Of a DNA stretch of 40,243 bases, positions 29,295 through 37,162 are shown piece by piece. The DNA is from Jiangella anatolica (GTDB lineage Bacteria > Actinomycetota > Actinomycetes > Jiangellales > Jiangellaceae), in the NCBI RefSeq assembly GCF_003236295.1, contig NZ_POTW01000060.1, forward strand, positions 1-40,243, read 5' to 3'. The notes below the pieces were generated by a model that had not been told where the DNA came from, made no database searches, and saw nothing but the letters and a program-made list of their open reading frames with translations. Position 1 is the stretch's first letter. The number at the start of each line of letters is the position of its first letter. Made by a program: the position numbers and the translations under genes.

Positions 29295-30080
29295 GTGAAC
29301 GACAGCGCCGACGTCCTCGCACCTCGCTACCGCGGCCGGGTCGCCCTGGTCACCGGCGCCGCGTCCGGCATCGGCGCGGCGACCGCGCGCCGGCTGGCCG
29401 CGGAGGGTGCGCACGTCCTGCTGGCCGACCTGGACGAGGCCGGCCTGGAGCCCGCGGTCGAGGCGGCGACGGCGGCGGCCGGGTTCGGCGGCGGCGCCGA
29501 GGGCGTGCCGCTGGACGTGGCGGACGAGGACGGCTGGCGGCGGGTCGCGGCCCGCCTCGACGACGGTCCCGGCCGGCTGGACCTGCTGCACTCGAACGCG
29601 GCGATCGCGGTCATCGAGCGGGCCGATCGGATGGCAGTCGCCGACTGGCGCCGTCAGCTGGACGTCAACCTCACCGCGACGTTCCTCGCCGTGCGCGCGC
29701 TGGCCGCAGTGCTGACCAGGTCCCGCGGCTCGATCGTCCTCACGTCGTCGGTGCACGCGACGCGCGGGCTGCCCGGCCGGTCGGCGTACGCGGCGAGCAA
29801 GGGTGCGCTGGTCTCGCTCGGGCGCCAGCTGGCCGTCGACTACGGGCCCGAGGTGCGGGTCAACAGCGTCGAACCGGGCCCGATCCTGTCGCCGGCCTGG
29901 GACGGCACCAGCGCGGCCGACATCGAGCGCAGTGTCCGGATGACCACCCTGGCCCGCCTGGGCCGCCCCGACGAGGTGGCCGCCGCGGTGGCGTTCCTCG
30001 GCTCCGCCGACGCGTCCTACGTCACCGGAGCGAGCCTGCTGGTCGACGGCGGCTGGAGCGCGACGGCGGACTCCGCATGA
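29295..30080 (+). CDS. Short-chain dehydrogenase/reductase (SDR)
   Basis: The 261-aa classical SDR has the NAD(P) loop TGAASGIGAATARRLAAEGA, an acidic residue after beta-2 (LLADLDEAG, suggesting NAD preference), SNAAIAV for the usual NNAG motif, and catalytic Ser (IVLTSSVHATRG) and Tyr-Lys (SAYAASKGALVSLGRQLAVDYGPEVRVNSVEPGPI). The C-terminal GRPDEVAAAVAFLGSADASYVTGASLLVDGGWSA is canonical. In this operon it may oxidise an aldose such as galactose or its lactone precursor upstream of galactonate dehydratase, which is inference from context. GTG at 29295 is favoured by the TAGATT hexamer 7 nt upstream; TTG at 29286 is an alternative. Its stop overlaps the GntR start (ATGA). Confidence 0.85.
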   Translation: MNDSADVLAPRYRGRVALVTGAASGIGAATARRLAAEGAHVLLADLDEAGLEPAVEAATAAAGFGGGAEGVPLDVADEDGWRRVAARLDDGPGRLDLLHSNAAIAVIERADRMAVADWRRQLDVNLTATFLAVRALAAVLTRSRGSIVLTSSVHATRGLPGRSAYAASKGALVSLGRQLAVDYGPEVRVNSVEPGPILSPAWDGTSAADIERSVRMTTLARLGRPDEVAAAVAFLGSADASYVTGASLLVDGGWSATADSA

Positions 30081-30781
30081 CCGTCTTCCGCGGCATCCAC
30101 GGCGCCGTCGTCGCGCACCTCGGCGAGCTGATCGTCCGCGGCGACGTCGAGCCGGGCGAGCCGCTGGACCCGGTCCGGCTGGAGGCCGACCTCGGCGTGA
30201 GCCGTACCGTCGTCCGCGAGGCGCTGCGCGTCCTGGCCGCGAAGGGCCTGGTCGACGCCCGGCCGAAGCGCGGCACCATCGTCCGGCCGCGCGAGGAGTG
30301 GGCGCTCCTCGACGCCGACGTGCTGCGCTGGCGGGCGCAGGCGCCGGCCGACGCCGGGTTCCTGGCCGACCTCGCCGAGGTCCGCGGCATCGTCGAGCCC
30401 GACGCCGCCCGGCTGGCGGCGGCGCGCCGCACCGACGCCGACCTGGCCGCGATGCGCGCGGCGCTCGACGTCATGGCCGGCGAGGAGACGTCGGTCGACG
30501 CCGTCGTCGAGGCCGACCTCGCGTTCCACCGCGCGCTGCTGGACGCCGCGCACAACGCGCTGCTGCGGCAGCTGGAGCAGGTCATCGCGACCGGCCTGCG
30601 CGCCCGTGACCTGCTGGTGTACGGCCACGGCGGATGGGCGCACAGCGTGCCCGAGCACCTCGCCGTTCTCGACGCCGTCGCCGGTGGTGACGCGGACGGC
30701 GCCGAGCGCGCCGTCCGCCACCTGCTGACCCAGGCCGACCACGACGTCCGGACGATCACGTCCGGGAAGGAGCCCGAGTGA
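30077..30781 (+). CDS. GntR-family regulator, FadR subfamily (FCD domain)
   Basis: This 234-aa protein has a winged HTH at residues about 8-70 (HLGELIVRGDVEPGEPLDPVRLEADLGVSRTVVREALRVLAAKGLVDARPKRGTIV) and an all-helical FCD effector domain (ADLAEVRGIVEPDAARLAA, EADLAFHRALLDAAHNALL, HLAVLDAVAGGDADGAERAVRHLL). Its Asp/His positions coordinate metal and an organic acid in relatives. It lies between SDR and galactonate dehydratase with 4-bp overlaps on both sides, so it is co-expressed. E. coli DgoR, a relative, responds to galactonate, suggesting the same effector here. The inverted repeat at 29259-29275 is the likely operator. Confidence 0.92.
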   Translation: MTVFRGIHGAVVAHLGELIVRGDVEPGEPLDPVRLEADLGVSRTVVREALRVLAAKGLVDARPKRGTIVRPREEWALLDADVLRWRAQAPADAGFLADLAEVRGIVEPDAARLAAARRTDADLAAMRAALDVMAGEETSVDAVVEADLAFHRALLDAAHNALLRQLEQVIATGLRARDLLVYGHGGWAHSVPEHLAVLDAVAGGDADGAERAVRHLLTQADHDVRTITSGKEPE

Positions 30782-31923
30782 AGATCACCGCGATCGAGAC
30801 GTTCCTGGTGCCGCCGCGCTGGCTGTTCTGCCGGATCGAGACCGACGAGGGGATCGTCGGCTGGGGCGAGCCGGTCGTCGAGGGCCGCGCCGACACCGTC
30901 CGCACCGCCGTCCAGGAGCTGGCCGACTACCTGGTCGGCCAGGACCCGCTCCGGATCGAGGAGCACTGGCAGGTGATGACGAAGGCGACGTTCTACCGCG
31001 GCGGGCCGGTGCTCTCCAGCGCCGTCGCCGGGCTGGACCAGGCGTTGTGGGACATCGCCGGCAAGACCTACGGCGCGCCGGTGCACGCGCTGCTCGGCGG
31101 GCCGGTCCGCGACCGCATCCGCATGTACAGCTGGATCGGCGGGGACGAGCCGGCCGAGATCGCCGACGGGATCGCCGAGAAGATCGCCGAGGGGTTCACC
31201 GCGGTGAAGATGAACGGGTCGGCGCAGCTGGGCCCGATCGCCACCGTGGCCGAGACCGACGCCGCGCTGGAGCGGCTGGCGGCCGCCCGGGAGGCGCTCG
31301 GCCCGGACCGCGACGTCGCCGTCGACTTCCACGGCCGGGTCTCGCCGGCCAACGCGCGCCGGCTGCTGCCGCTGATGGCGCCGCTGCACCCGCTGTTCGT
31401 CGAGGAGCCGGTGGTGCCGGAGCTCGGCGCCCAGCTGGCGTCCATCGTCGCGGCCAGCTCGGTCCCGATCGCGACCGGCGAGCGGCTGTTCGGCCGGCGC
31501 GACTTCGTCGAGCCGCTGGCCGCCGGTGTCGCCGTCGTGCAGCCGGATCTCTCGCACGCCGGCGGCATCTCCGAGGTCCGCCGCATCGCCGCACAGGCCG
31601 AGGTGGCCGGCGCGAGCCTGGCGCCGCACTGCCCGCTCGGCCCGATCGCGCTGGCCGCGAGCCTGCAGGTCGGGTTCGCGACGCCGAACTTCCTGATCCA
31701 GGAGCAGAGCCTGGGCATCCACTACAACGTGGGCAACGACCTGCTCGACTACCTCGTCGACCCGGCCGTCTTCCGCTTCGACGACGGCTGGGTGCACCGC
31801 TCGACGGCGCCGGGCCTGGGCATCGAGGTCGACGAGGACGCGGTGCGCCGCGCGGACGAGATCGGGCACCGCTGGCGGGCCACGATCTGGCGGCACGCCG
31901 ACGGCAGCCTCGCCGAGTGGTGA
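30778..31923 (+). CDS. dgoD: D-galactonate dehydratase
   Basis: The 381-aa enolase-superfamily enzyme matches E. coli DgoD along its whole length by memory: MKITAIETFLVPPRWLF, ETDEGIVGWGEPVVEGRADTV, FYRGGPVLSSAVAGLDQALWDI, the VDFHGRVSP segment (metal Asp and catalytic His), FVEEPVVPE (metal Glu), ATGERLFGR (metal Glu), QPDLSHAGGISE, catalytic His in LAPHCPLGPIALAASLQ, QEQSLGIHYN and terminal WRHADGSLAEW. It dehydrates D-galactonate to 2-dehydro-3-deoxygalactonate (De Ley-Doudoroff route). The GTG start overlaps the GntR stop. The kinase and aldolase for the next steps are not in the window. Substrate specificity among the family (galactonate versus other aldonates) is likely but not proven. 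Confidence 0.9.
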   Translation: MKITAIETFLVPPRWLFCRIETDEGIVGWGEPVVEGRADTVRTAVQELADYLVGQDPLRIEEHWQVMTKATFYRGGPVLSSAVAGLDQALWDIAGKTYGAPVHALLGGPVRDRIRMYSWIGGDEPAEIADGIAEKIAEGFTAVKMNGSAQLGPIATVAETDAALERLAAAREALGPDRDVAVDFHGRVSPANARRLLPLMAPLHPLFVEEPVVPELGAQLASIVAASSVPIATGERLFGRRDFVEPLAAGVAVVQPDLSHAGGISEVRRIAAQAEVAGASLAPHCPLGPIALAASLQVGFATPNFLIQEQSLGIHYNVGNDLLDYLVDPAVFRFDDGWVHRSTAPGLGIEVDEDAVRRADEIGHRWRATIWRHADGSLAEW

Positions 31924-31938
31924 GCCCGGCGAGCTCAC
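31920..31938. terminator. Hairpin spanning the convergent stop codons
   Basis: GTGAGC (31920-31925) and GCTCAC (31933-31938) form a 6-bp stem with a 7-nt loop covering both stop codons of dgoD and the PHP gene. There is no U-tract, so termination is only possible. Confidence 0.3.
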
Positions 31939-33059
31939 CGCTCGACGAACACGGGTTGGGTCCAGGCGCGGCGGCCGTCGGCGTCGACGATGGTGGCGCG
32001 CACGTAGCCCTCGTCGCCGCGGATCCGGTAACGCGGGTTGGCCCCGGCCATCTCGGCCAGTAGCCGGCCGCCGCGGCCGGTGAACCTGGTCCGGAACCGG
32101 GTCAGCCCGACGAACTTCGCGGACCGCCAGCCGGGTATCGCTGCGAGGGAGATCTCGACAGAGTCGGGTCCGGCCGTGTAGCGGTCGACGACGATGCCCG
32201 TCGAGGCGTAGAAGTGGCCGTCCCTGAGCGCGTTCATGATCGACTCCTGGTCGAGCGAGCCCGCCCGCACGACGATCCATGCCTTGCCCGGCGTGGGTGC
32301 GTCCCGGTCGTCGAAGGCCGCGTACTCATGGACGTCGTCGCTCGCGGTGCCCCATACCCGCACTCCGTCGCTGAGCAGTTCGTCCCACAGCTCCTCGGTC
32401 GCGGGGGCGCGGTCACCGCCGTCGTCGACTCCGCCGAGGTTCCCGGCGAGCGAGAAGGCGTTCCAGATCTCCATCAGGTACGGCTGCGGCAGGCCGAGCA
32501 GGTCCTTGCGGCCGACGGACCAGTGCAGGTTGGGGTGGTTGATCTGGGCGATCCCGCCCGCCGCGCGGACTTCGGCGACGTTGCGGTGGAAGGTGGACGC
32601 CAGCGTGTGGTCGCCCTGCGGGTAGGCGGCGAAGATCGCGGCGATGTCCGGCCTGCGCTCGAACAGCGCCTCGCGGCCGCCCGGCGGACACGCGCGCCAC
32701 ACCCGCGCGATCTCGTCGGACAGCTCCGGATAGCCGACCGGCAGGATCACCCGGTCGGTGTTCAGCGCGTTGACGTGGCCCTGGCGGATGCCGTGCGGGT
32801 GCGCCGGGTCGACCACCATCTGCGTGATCTCCTGCCCAGGCAGCACCAGGAACTCACACTCGTCGCCGGACATCCGGCTGAGACCGGCCACGTCGGTGAG
32901 GTGCTCGTGGTCGGTGATGAACAGGAAGTCGTAGCCCTTGCGGCGGTACCACTCGGCCGCGAGCTCCGGGCTGCCGTTGGCGTCGGACGCCGGTGGGGCG
33001 CTGGTGTGGGTGTGCGTGTTGCCACGGAACCAGCGCTGGGGCGAGGCGGCAGTGATCAT
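31935..33059 (-). CDS. PHP-domain metallohydrolase (CehA/McbA-like)
   Basis: The 374-aa protein has PHP metal-binding motifs in order: WFRGNTHTHTSAPPASD (H-x-H), YDFLFITDHEHLTDVAG (D-H-x-H), PGQEIT, IAQINHPNLHW (H), and VWGTASDDVHEYAAF (D-x-H). A C-terminal beta-rich region (about 285-374) follows. This order fits the PHP family members annotated CehA/McbA and related phosphodiesterases that use two or three metal ions. Placement opposite an RpiR-ABC-HAD operon suggests hydrolysis of a phosphoester or phosphodiester taken up by that transporter. ATG at 33059 has GGAAGGG in front; longer versions to 33407 would cross the operator and the divergent RpiR gene. It lacks a signal peptide, so it acts in the cytosol. 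Confidence 0.83.
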   Translation of the reverse strand: MITAASPQRWFRGNTHTHTSAPPASDANGSPELAAEWYRRKGYDFLFITDHEHLTDVAGLSRMSGDECEFLVLPGQEITQMVVDPAHPHGIRQGHVNALNTDRVILPVGYPELSDEIARVWRACPPGGREALFERRPDIAAIFAAYPQGDHTLASTFHRNVAEVRAAGGIAQINHPNLHWSVGRKDLLGLPQPYLMEIWNAFSLAGNLGGVDDGGDRAPATEELWDELLSDGVRVWGTASDDVHEYAAFDDRDAPTPGKAWIVVRAGSLDQESIMNALRDGHFYASTGIVVDRYTAGPDSVEISLAAIPGWRSAKFVGLTRFRTRFTGRGGRLLAEMAGANPRYRIRGDEGYVRATIVDADGRRAWTQPVFVER

Positions 33060-33086
33060 GGGGCCCTTCCGAGGTCGGCTGCCGCC

Positions 33087-33136
33087 ACCGTAGGCGGTAC
33101 GAAATTTCGAACCATAGAGTGGAACGAAATTTTCAT
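33087..33136. promoter_or_regulatory. RpiR-type operator pair in the divergent promoter region
   Basis: ACGAAATTTCGA (33099-33110, core CGAAATTTCG perfectly palindromic) and ACGAAATTTTCAT (33124-33136) repeat 25 bp apart. The first lies between a minus-strand TACGGT -10 (33087-33092) and its -35 region for the PHP gene. RpiR-family repressors commonly bind GAAA/TTTC palindromes. Confidence 0.55.
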
Positions 33137-33179
33137 ACGGAGTTCGGATTCTGGTCGGACCCGATTCACGGCGCGTCCC

Positions 33180-33185
33180 TAGCGT
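33180..33185 (+). promoter_or_regulatory. Putative leaderless -10 element (TAGCGT) of the RpiR operon
   Basis: TAGCGT ends 7 nt before the ATG at 33193, identical to the hexamers before the ABC ATPase (9463) and epoxide hydrolase (28064) starts. There is no Shine-Dalgarno. Confidence 0.45.
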
Positions 33186-33192
33186 CGCCGGC

Positions 33193-34077
33193 ATGACTGG
33201 TGCAGAACTCGACCCGACTCCTCCGGCCGCCCGGCGAGACGAGCCGATCCTGGAGCGATTGCGTGCGTCGCTGGCGACGTTGAGTCCGGCCGAGCGACGC
33301 GTCGCGGAGGCGATCCTCCGCGACCCCGTCGGCGTCATCCACCAGTCGGTCTCGCAGCTGGCGCAGGACGCGGACACGTCGGCGGCCACGGTGGTCCGGC
33401 TGTGCACGGGGATCGGGTTGCGCGGCTACCAGGAGCTCAAGATCACCCTGGCGACCCAGTCCTTCTCCGCACCGGCACGGGTCCACAGCGACGTGGAAGG
33501 GGACGACGACGCCCGGGCCATCGCACGGAAGATCCTGAGCAGCACGTCCAGTGCGCTGCTGTCGACGGCGGAAGCACTGGACTCAGCCGTTCTGGGGGCG
33601 ATCGCCCGCCGGATCATGGAGGCCAGCCGAGTGCTGCTGGGCGCTGTTGGCACGTCGGCCCCGCTCGCGCAGGACTTCGCCTACCGGCTGACCACGCTCG
33701 GTATCCCGGCCACGTTCGTACCGGACGTCCACACGCAGCACGTGACGGCGCGGATGCTCGGGCCGGGAGACCTGCTGTTCGTCATCAGCCACACCGGTTC
33801 CACGTTCGAGACGCTTGCCGTGGCACGCGCCGCGCGAGACTCCGGCGCCGGGACCGTGGCGCTGACCAGCTTCACCGCCTCGCCGCTGACCGAGATCGTC
33901 GACCTCGCCCTGATCGCGGGAAGTCCCGAGACGTCGTACCGGGTCGAGGCCATGGCCAGCCGGATCGTGCATCTCGCGGTCCTGGACGCGCTGTACGTCG
34001 CGATCGCGCTCGCCCACCCCGGGAGCGCGGCCGGGCTGACCATGACCGAAGACGTGCTGATCGAGCACCGGGTCTGA
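33193..34077 (+). CDS. MurR/RpiR-family transcriptional regulator
   Basis: The 294-aa regulator has an N-terminal HTH_6 domain (LRASLATLSPAERRVAEAILRDPVGVIHQSVSQLAQDADTSAATVVRLCTGIGLRGYQELKITLA, about residues 25-92). A SIS domain follows (about 130-270: SRVLLGAVGTSAPLAQDFAYRLTTLGIPATFV, LLFVISHTGSTFETLAVARAARDSGAGTVALTSF). SIS domains in this family bind sugar phosphates; the phosphate loop here reads ISHTGST. It begins the operon of ABC importer genes (permease GTG four bases after its stop) and diverges from the PHP hydrolase, with GAAATTT operators between. It probably represses both directions until a phosphorylated sugar accumulates. Confidence 0.93.
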   Translation: MTGAELDPTPPAARRDEPILERLRASLATLSPAERRVAEAILRDPVGVIHQSVSQLAQDADTSAATVVRLCTGIGLRGYQELKITLATQSFSAPARVHSDVEGDDDARAIARKILSSTSSALLSTAEALDSAVLGAIARRIMEASRVLLGAVGTSAPLAQDFAYRLTTLGIPATFVPDVHTQHVTARMLGPGDLLFVISHTGSTFETLAVARAARDSGAGTVALTSFTASPLTEIVDLALIAGSPETSYRVEAMASRIVHLAVLDALYVAIALAHPGSAAGLTMTEDVLIEHRV

Positions 34078-34081
34078 TGTC

Positions 34082-35005
34082 GTGACCACGACCATGCGGC
34101 GACCCGTCGACGACCTGGCTCGGCCCCCGAGAGCCCGTCGCCGGCGTTCCGGCCGGCCGGCACTGATCCTGATGACGCTGCCCGCAGCGGTGGCCATGAC
34201 GGTGTTCGTGGCGCTCCCGGCGCTGCTGTCGCTGATCGGGAGCTTCTTCGAGATCCCGCTGACCGGCGGGGCCTGGAGGTTCGTGGGGTTCGGCAACTTC
34301 ACCGACGTGCTCAGCGATCCGGCAGTCCTGCAGGCGATCCGCAACACCGCCGTCTACAGTGCGATCACGATCGTGCCCAGCCTCGTGATCGGGCTCTCGC
34401 TCGCGCTGCTCGCCAACGCCGCCGGGCGTGGCCGGCCGTTCGTCCGCACCGTGCTGTTCCTGCCGATGACGGCGAACCTGGTCGCGATGGCCGTGGTCTT
34501 CAGCTGGATGTTCAGCTACCCCGGCGGGTTCGTCAACCAGGTCATCGGGCTGGTCGGCGCCGAGCCGGTCAACTGGCTGGGCGACCCGGCGACGGCGCTG
34601 CCGGTCGTGGCGCTGGTCGGGATCTGGCGTACCGCGTCGTTGACCATGGTGATCTTCTTCGCCGGGTTGGCTGCGATGCCGGCCGCGCTCGACGAAGCGG
34701 CGCGCGCCGAAGGCATCCGGGGGCTGCGCAAGCTCTTCCTCGTCACGCTGCCGACCATCCGGCCGACGGTGGTGTTCGCCACCGTCCTCGCGATCCTCAG
34801 CTCCGCCCAGGTCTTCGACACCATCAACGTCATGACCCAGGGCGGCCCCCGCGGGTCCACCGAGACCGTGCTCACCATGACCTGGCGGATCGGCTTCGGC
34901 TACTTCGACCTGGGCGCGGCGTCGGCGTTGGCGTTCCTGCTGCTCGTCGTCCTGGTGGGCATCGGCATCCTGCAGCGTCGCACGCTGTCGGGGTGGGGTC
35001 GATGA
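34082..35005 (+). CDS. ABC sugar transporter permease (MalF/UgpA type)
   Basis: The 307-aa protein has six transmembrane helices after a basic N-terminus (PRARRRRSGRPALILMTLPAAVAMTVFVALPALLSLIGSF). The inner-membrane-component signature is DEAARAEGIRGLRKLFLVTLPTIRPT, the EAA loop that docks to the ATPase. MTQGGPRGSTETVLTMTWRIGF near the C-terminus is typical of carbohydrate uptake family 1 permeases. It forms the transmembrane pore together with the next gene. The GTG start at 34082 lies four bases after the RpiR stop, and its TGA overlaps the next ATG, so it is part of a tightly coupled operon. Confidence 0.93.
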   Translation: MTTTMRRPVDDLARPPRARRRRSGRPALILMTLPAAVAMTVFVALPALLSLIGSFFEIPLTGGAWRFVGFGNFTDVLSDPAVLQAIRNTAVYSAITIVPSLVIGLSLALLANAAGRGRPFVRTVLFLPMTANLVAMAVVFSWMFSYPGGFVNQVIGLVGAEPVNWLGDPATALPVVALVGIWRTASLTMVIFFAGLAAMPAALDEAARAEGIRGLRKLFLVTLPTIRPTVVFATVLAILSSAQVFDTINVMTQGGPRGSTETVLTMTWRIGFGYFDLGAASALAFLLLVVLVGIGILQRRTLSGWGR

Positions 35006-35823
35006 GGGCCGCCGCCCGGGCCGGCCTGCTGGCCGCGACCTGCGTCGCCGTCGTCGTGTCGCTGTTTCCCTTCTACTGGATGGTGCGCACGTCCATCGCA
35101 CCGGCGGACGAGACGTTCTTCCAGGGCATCGCCTGGTTCCCGTCCGCGGTCGACCTGTCCGGCTACGCGCGGGCGTGGACCGACGGCGGGCTCGGCCGCG
35201 CGATGGTCGTCGGCCTCCTCCAAACGCTCAGCATTCTCGCGCTGCAACTGCTGACCTGTGTCCCGGCCGCGTACGTGCTGGCCAAGGTGCGTTCCCGGGC
35301 CACGGGAATCGCTCTGACCGCGGTGCTGGGCTGCCTGCTGGTACCCAGCCAAGTGACCTTGATCCCGCTGTTCATCGGCGTCAACGTCGTCGGCTGGTCG
35401 GACTCGCTCGTGGGGTTGGTGCTGCCCTTCACGACGAGCGCGTTCGGCATCTACCTGATCCGGCAGCAGATGATGACGATCCCTGACGCGCTGCTGGAGG
35501 CGGCACGGGCCGACGGGCTCGGCCATTTCCGCAGGCTGACCAGCGTGGTGATCCCGATGGCGGCACCGGGCATCGCGGCGTTCAGCGTGTTCTCGGTGTT
35601 CGCGCACTGGAACGAGTACCTGTGGCCCCTGCTCATCTCGCGCAGCCCCGACATGCGCACTCCACCGCTGGCGCTGGCCGTCTTCCAGCAGGCCGACGTC
35701 GGTTACGACTATCCAGCCCTCGCCGCGGGGGCGGTCATCATCACCGCCCCGATCGTGGTCCTGTTCCTCCTCGCCCAGAAACCGTTCGTGCAGGGCATGA
35801 GCGGCACCGAGATCACCGGCTGA
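35002..35823 (+). CDS. ABC sugar transporter permease (MalG/UgpE type)
   Basis: This 273-aa partner permease has six helices, beginning MRAAARAGLLAATCVAVVVSLFPFYWMVRTSI. FPSAVDLSGYARAW is the periplasmic loop usual for MalG-type proteins, and the EAA loop is LLEAARADGLGHFRRLTSVVIPMAAPG. AFSVFSVFAHWNEYLWPLLISRSPDMRT and the ending RPFVQGMSGTEITG-type tail (here QKPFVQGMSGTEITG) are canonical. The ATG overlaps the preceding TGA (ATGA), and GGGGTGGGG is upstream. It completes the membrane part of a CUT1 importer. The related UgpAE and MalFG families move di- and oligosaccharides, polyols or glycerol-phosphates; the substrate is not readable from the permease. Confidence 0.93.
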   Translation: MRAAARAGLLAATCVAVVVSLFPFYWMVRTSIAPADETFFQGIAWFPSAVDLSGYARAWTDGGLGRAMVVGLLQTLSILALQLLTCVPAAYVLAKVRSRATGIALTAVLGCLLVPSQVTLIPLFIGVNVVGWSDSLVGLVLPFTTSAFGIYLIRQQMMTIPDALLEAARADGLGHFRRLTSVVIPMAAPGIAAFSVFSVFAHWNEYLWPLLISRSPDMRTPPLALAVFQQADVGYDYPALAAGAVIITAPIVVLFLLAQKPFVQGMSGTEITG

Positions 35824-35867
35824 CCGAGCTTCGACAGCTGGACCCCATCGACCAGACAGGAACGACC

Positions 35868-37160
35868 ATGCGTACTCGATCGATCGCTCGTGCGGCGCTC
35901 GTCGCGAGCGTCCTCCCGCTCGCCGCGTGTGCCTCCGACAGCGGGCCGGACGCCTCGACGGCGGCCGCGGCCGACATCGCCGACTGCGACCCGGCCGACT
36001 CCACCCTCACCATCACCCACCAGCCACCGGCCGCCGAAGCCGTCGCGGTCGCCGTCGAGGCCATGAACCGCGAGTACCCCGAGCTGGAGATCACCGTCAA
36101 CGCGGTCCAGGCCGCCACCTACGACGAGTTCACCCGCACCGTCGTCGGCGACATCGCGGTCGGCAACCGGCCCGACATGATCGTCTCCGGGCTCGGCCAG
36201 CTGCCGTTCTGGGTCGAGCAGTACCAGCCGGCGCCGATCGACGTCGACGCGCTCCCGGCCACCTACCGGCGCGCGTTCCTGACCGCGGGCACCATCGACG
36301 GCGACGTGTACCTCGCGCCCGCGCAGGTGTCGGTGCCGTTCCTCGCCGTCAACCAGACCATGCTCGACCAGGCCGGTGCGGGCGACGCCGAGGACATCCG
36401 GACCTACGACGACCTGATCGAGGCCGCTCGGAAAGTCACCGCCATGACCGGTCAGCCCTCGGTCACCATCGCGACGCACAACATCCCGGACTGGCTCAGC
36501 CAGGCGTTCGTCCAGGGCGCCGGCGGGACGTTCATCACCGGCGACGGGCGGCCGGCCTTCGGCGACGGCCTCGGTGTCGACGCCATCTCGATCTGGAGCC
36601 GGCTGCACGCGGAGAACCTCGAGCTGGGCATCGTCCAGGACGCCGAGAGCCAGGCCGCGTTCGACAGCGGCACGGCGGCGTTCCTCGTCACCTCCAGCGC
36701 CGGCATCGCCGCCCGGGTGGAGAACATCGGCGACGCGTTCGAATGGGCCGCCGTCGACCTGCCCACCGTCAACGGCGAGCAGGGGCCGGCACCGGCCGGC
36801 GGCAACGGCTGGATCGTGCTGAGCGACGACCCCTGTCGCGCGGCCTTCGCCAACGCCGCGCTCGCCCACCTGCTGTCGACGGACGGGGTACTGGCCGCCA
36901 GCGGAACGTCGTTCAGCTACATCCCGGTCGACACCGCCGCCGCCGAAGAGTTGCTGGCCAGCGACGCCGTCACCCAGCAGACGACCTACGCCTGGTCCTT
37001 CGACGGCGAGATCACGCCCTGGGGCGGCTGGCGTGGCGACGCGACCGCCGAGGTCATCGGCGCCTTCCGGACGATGGCCCAGCAACTGCAGGCCGGCGCC
37101 GACCCCGAACAGACCATCCAGACCGCGGTCACCACCATCGACCAGTTGGTGGCGGAGTAG
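35868..37160 (+). CDS. ABC transporter extracellular solute-binding lipoprotein (sugar type)
   Basis: The 430-aa lipoprotein has a signal peptide and lipobox (VASVLPLAACASD, Cys about 21). A cluster B-type binding fold follows: LTITHQPPAAEAVAVAVEAMNREYPELEITVNAV, GNRPDMIVSGLGQLPFWV, VYLAPAQVSVPFLAVNQTMLDQAGAG, PAPAGGNGWIVLSDDPCRAAFANAALAHLL. It captures substrate outside the cell for the two permeases encoded just before. ATG at 35868 is preceded by AGGAA. The family is the UgpB/MalE-like group, but I cannot identify ligand residues. Glycerophosphodiesters or sugar phosphates are suggested only by the PHP and HAD neighbours. Confidence 0.9.
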   Translation: MRTRSIARAALVASVLPLAACASDSGPDASTAAAADIADCDPADSTLTITHQPPAAEAVAVAVEAMNREYPELEITVNAVQAATYDEFTRTVVGDIAVGNRPDMIVSGLGQLPFWVEQYQPAPIDVDALPATYRRAFLTAGTIDGDVYLAPAQVSVPFLAVNQTMLDQAGAGDAEDIRTYDDLIEAARKVTAMTGQPSVTIATHNIPDWLSQAFVQGAGGTFITGDGRPAFGDGLGVDAISIWSRLHAENLELGIVQDAESQAAFDSGTAAFLVTSSAGIAARVENIGDAFEWAAVDLPTVNGEQGPAPAGGNGWIVLSDDPCRAAFANAALAHLLSTDGVLAASGTSFSYIPVDTAAAEELLASDAVTQQTTYAWSFDGEITPWGGWRGDATAEVIGAFRTMAQQLQAGADPEQTIQTAVTTIDQLVAE

Positions 37161-37162
37161 CC

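Noticed and set aside
30022-32280. 752-codon minus-strand frame across the GntR and dgoD genes
   Set aside because: It is antisense shadow of well-supported genes, with no ribosome binding site or domain.
33060-33407. N-terminal extension of the PHP protein to 33407
   Set aside because: It would cover the operator region and overlap the divergent RpiR gene. The PHP motif starts directly after the ATG at 33059, which has a ribosome binding site.
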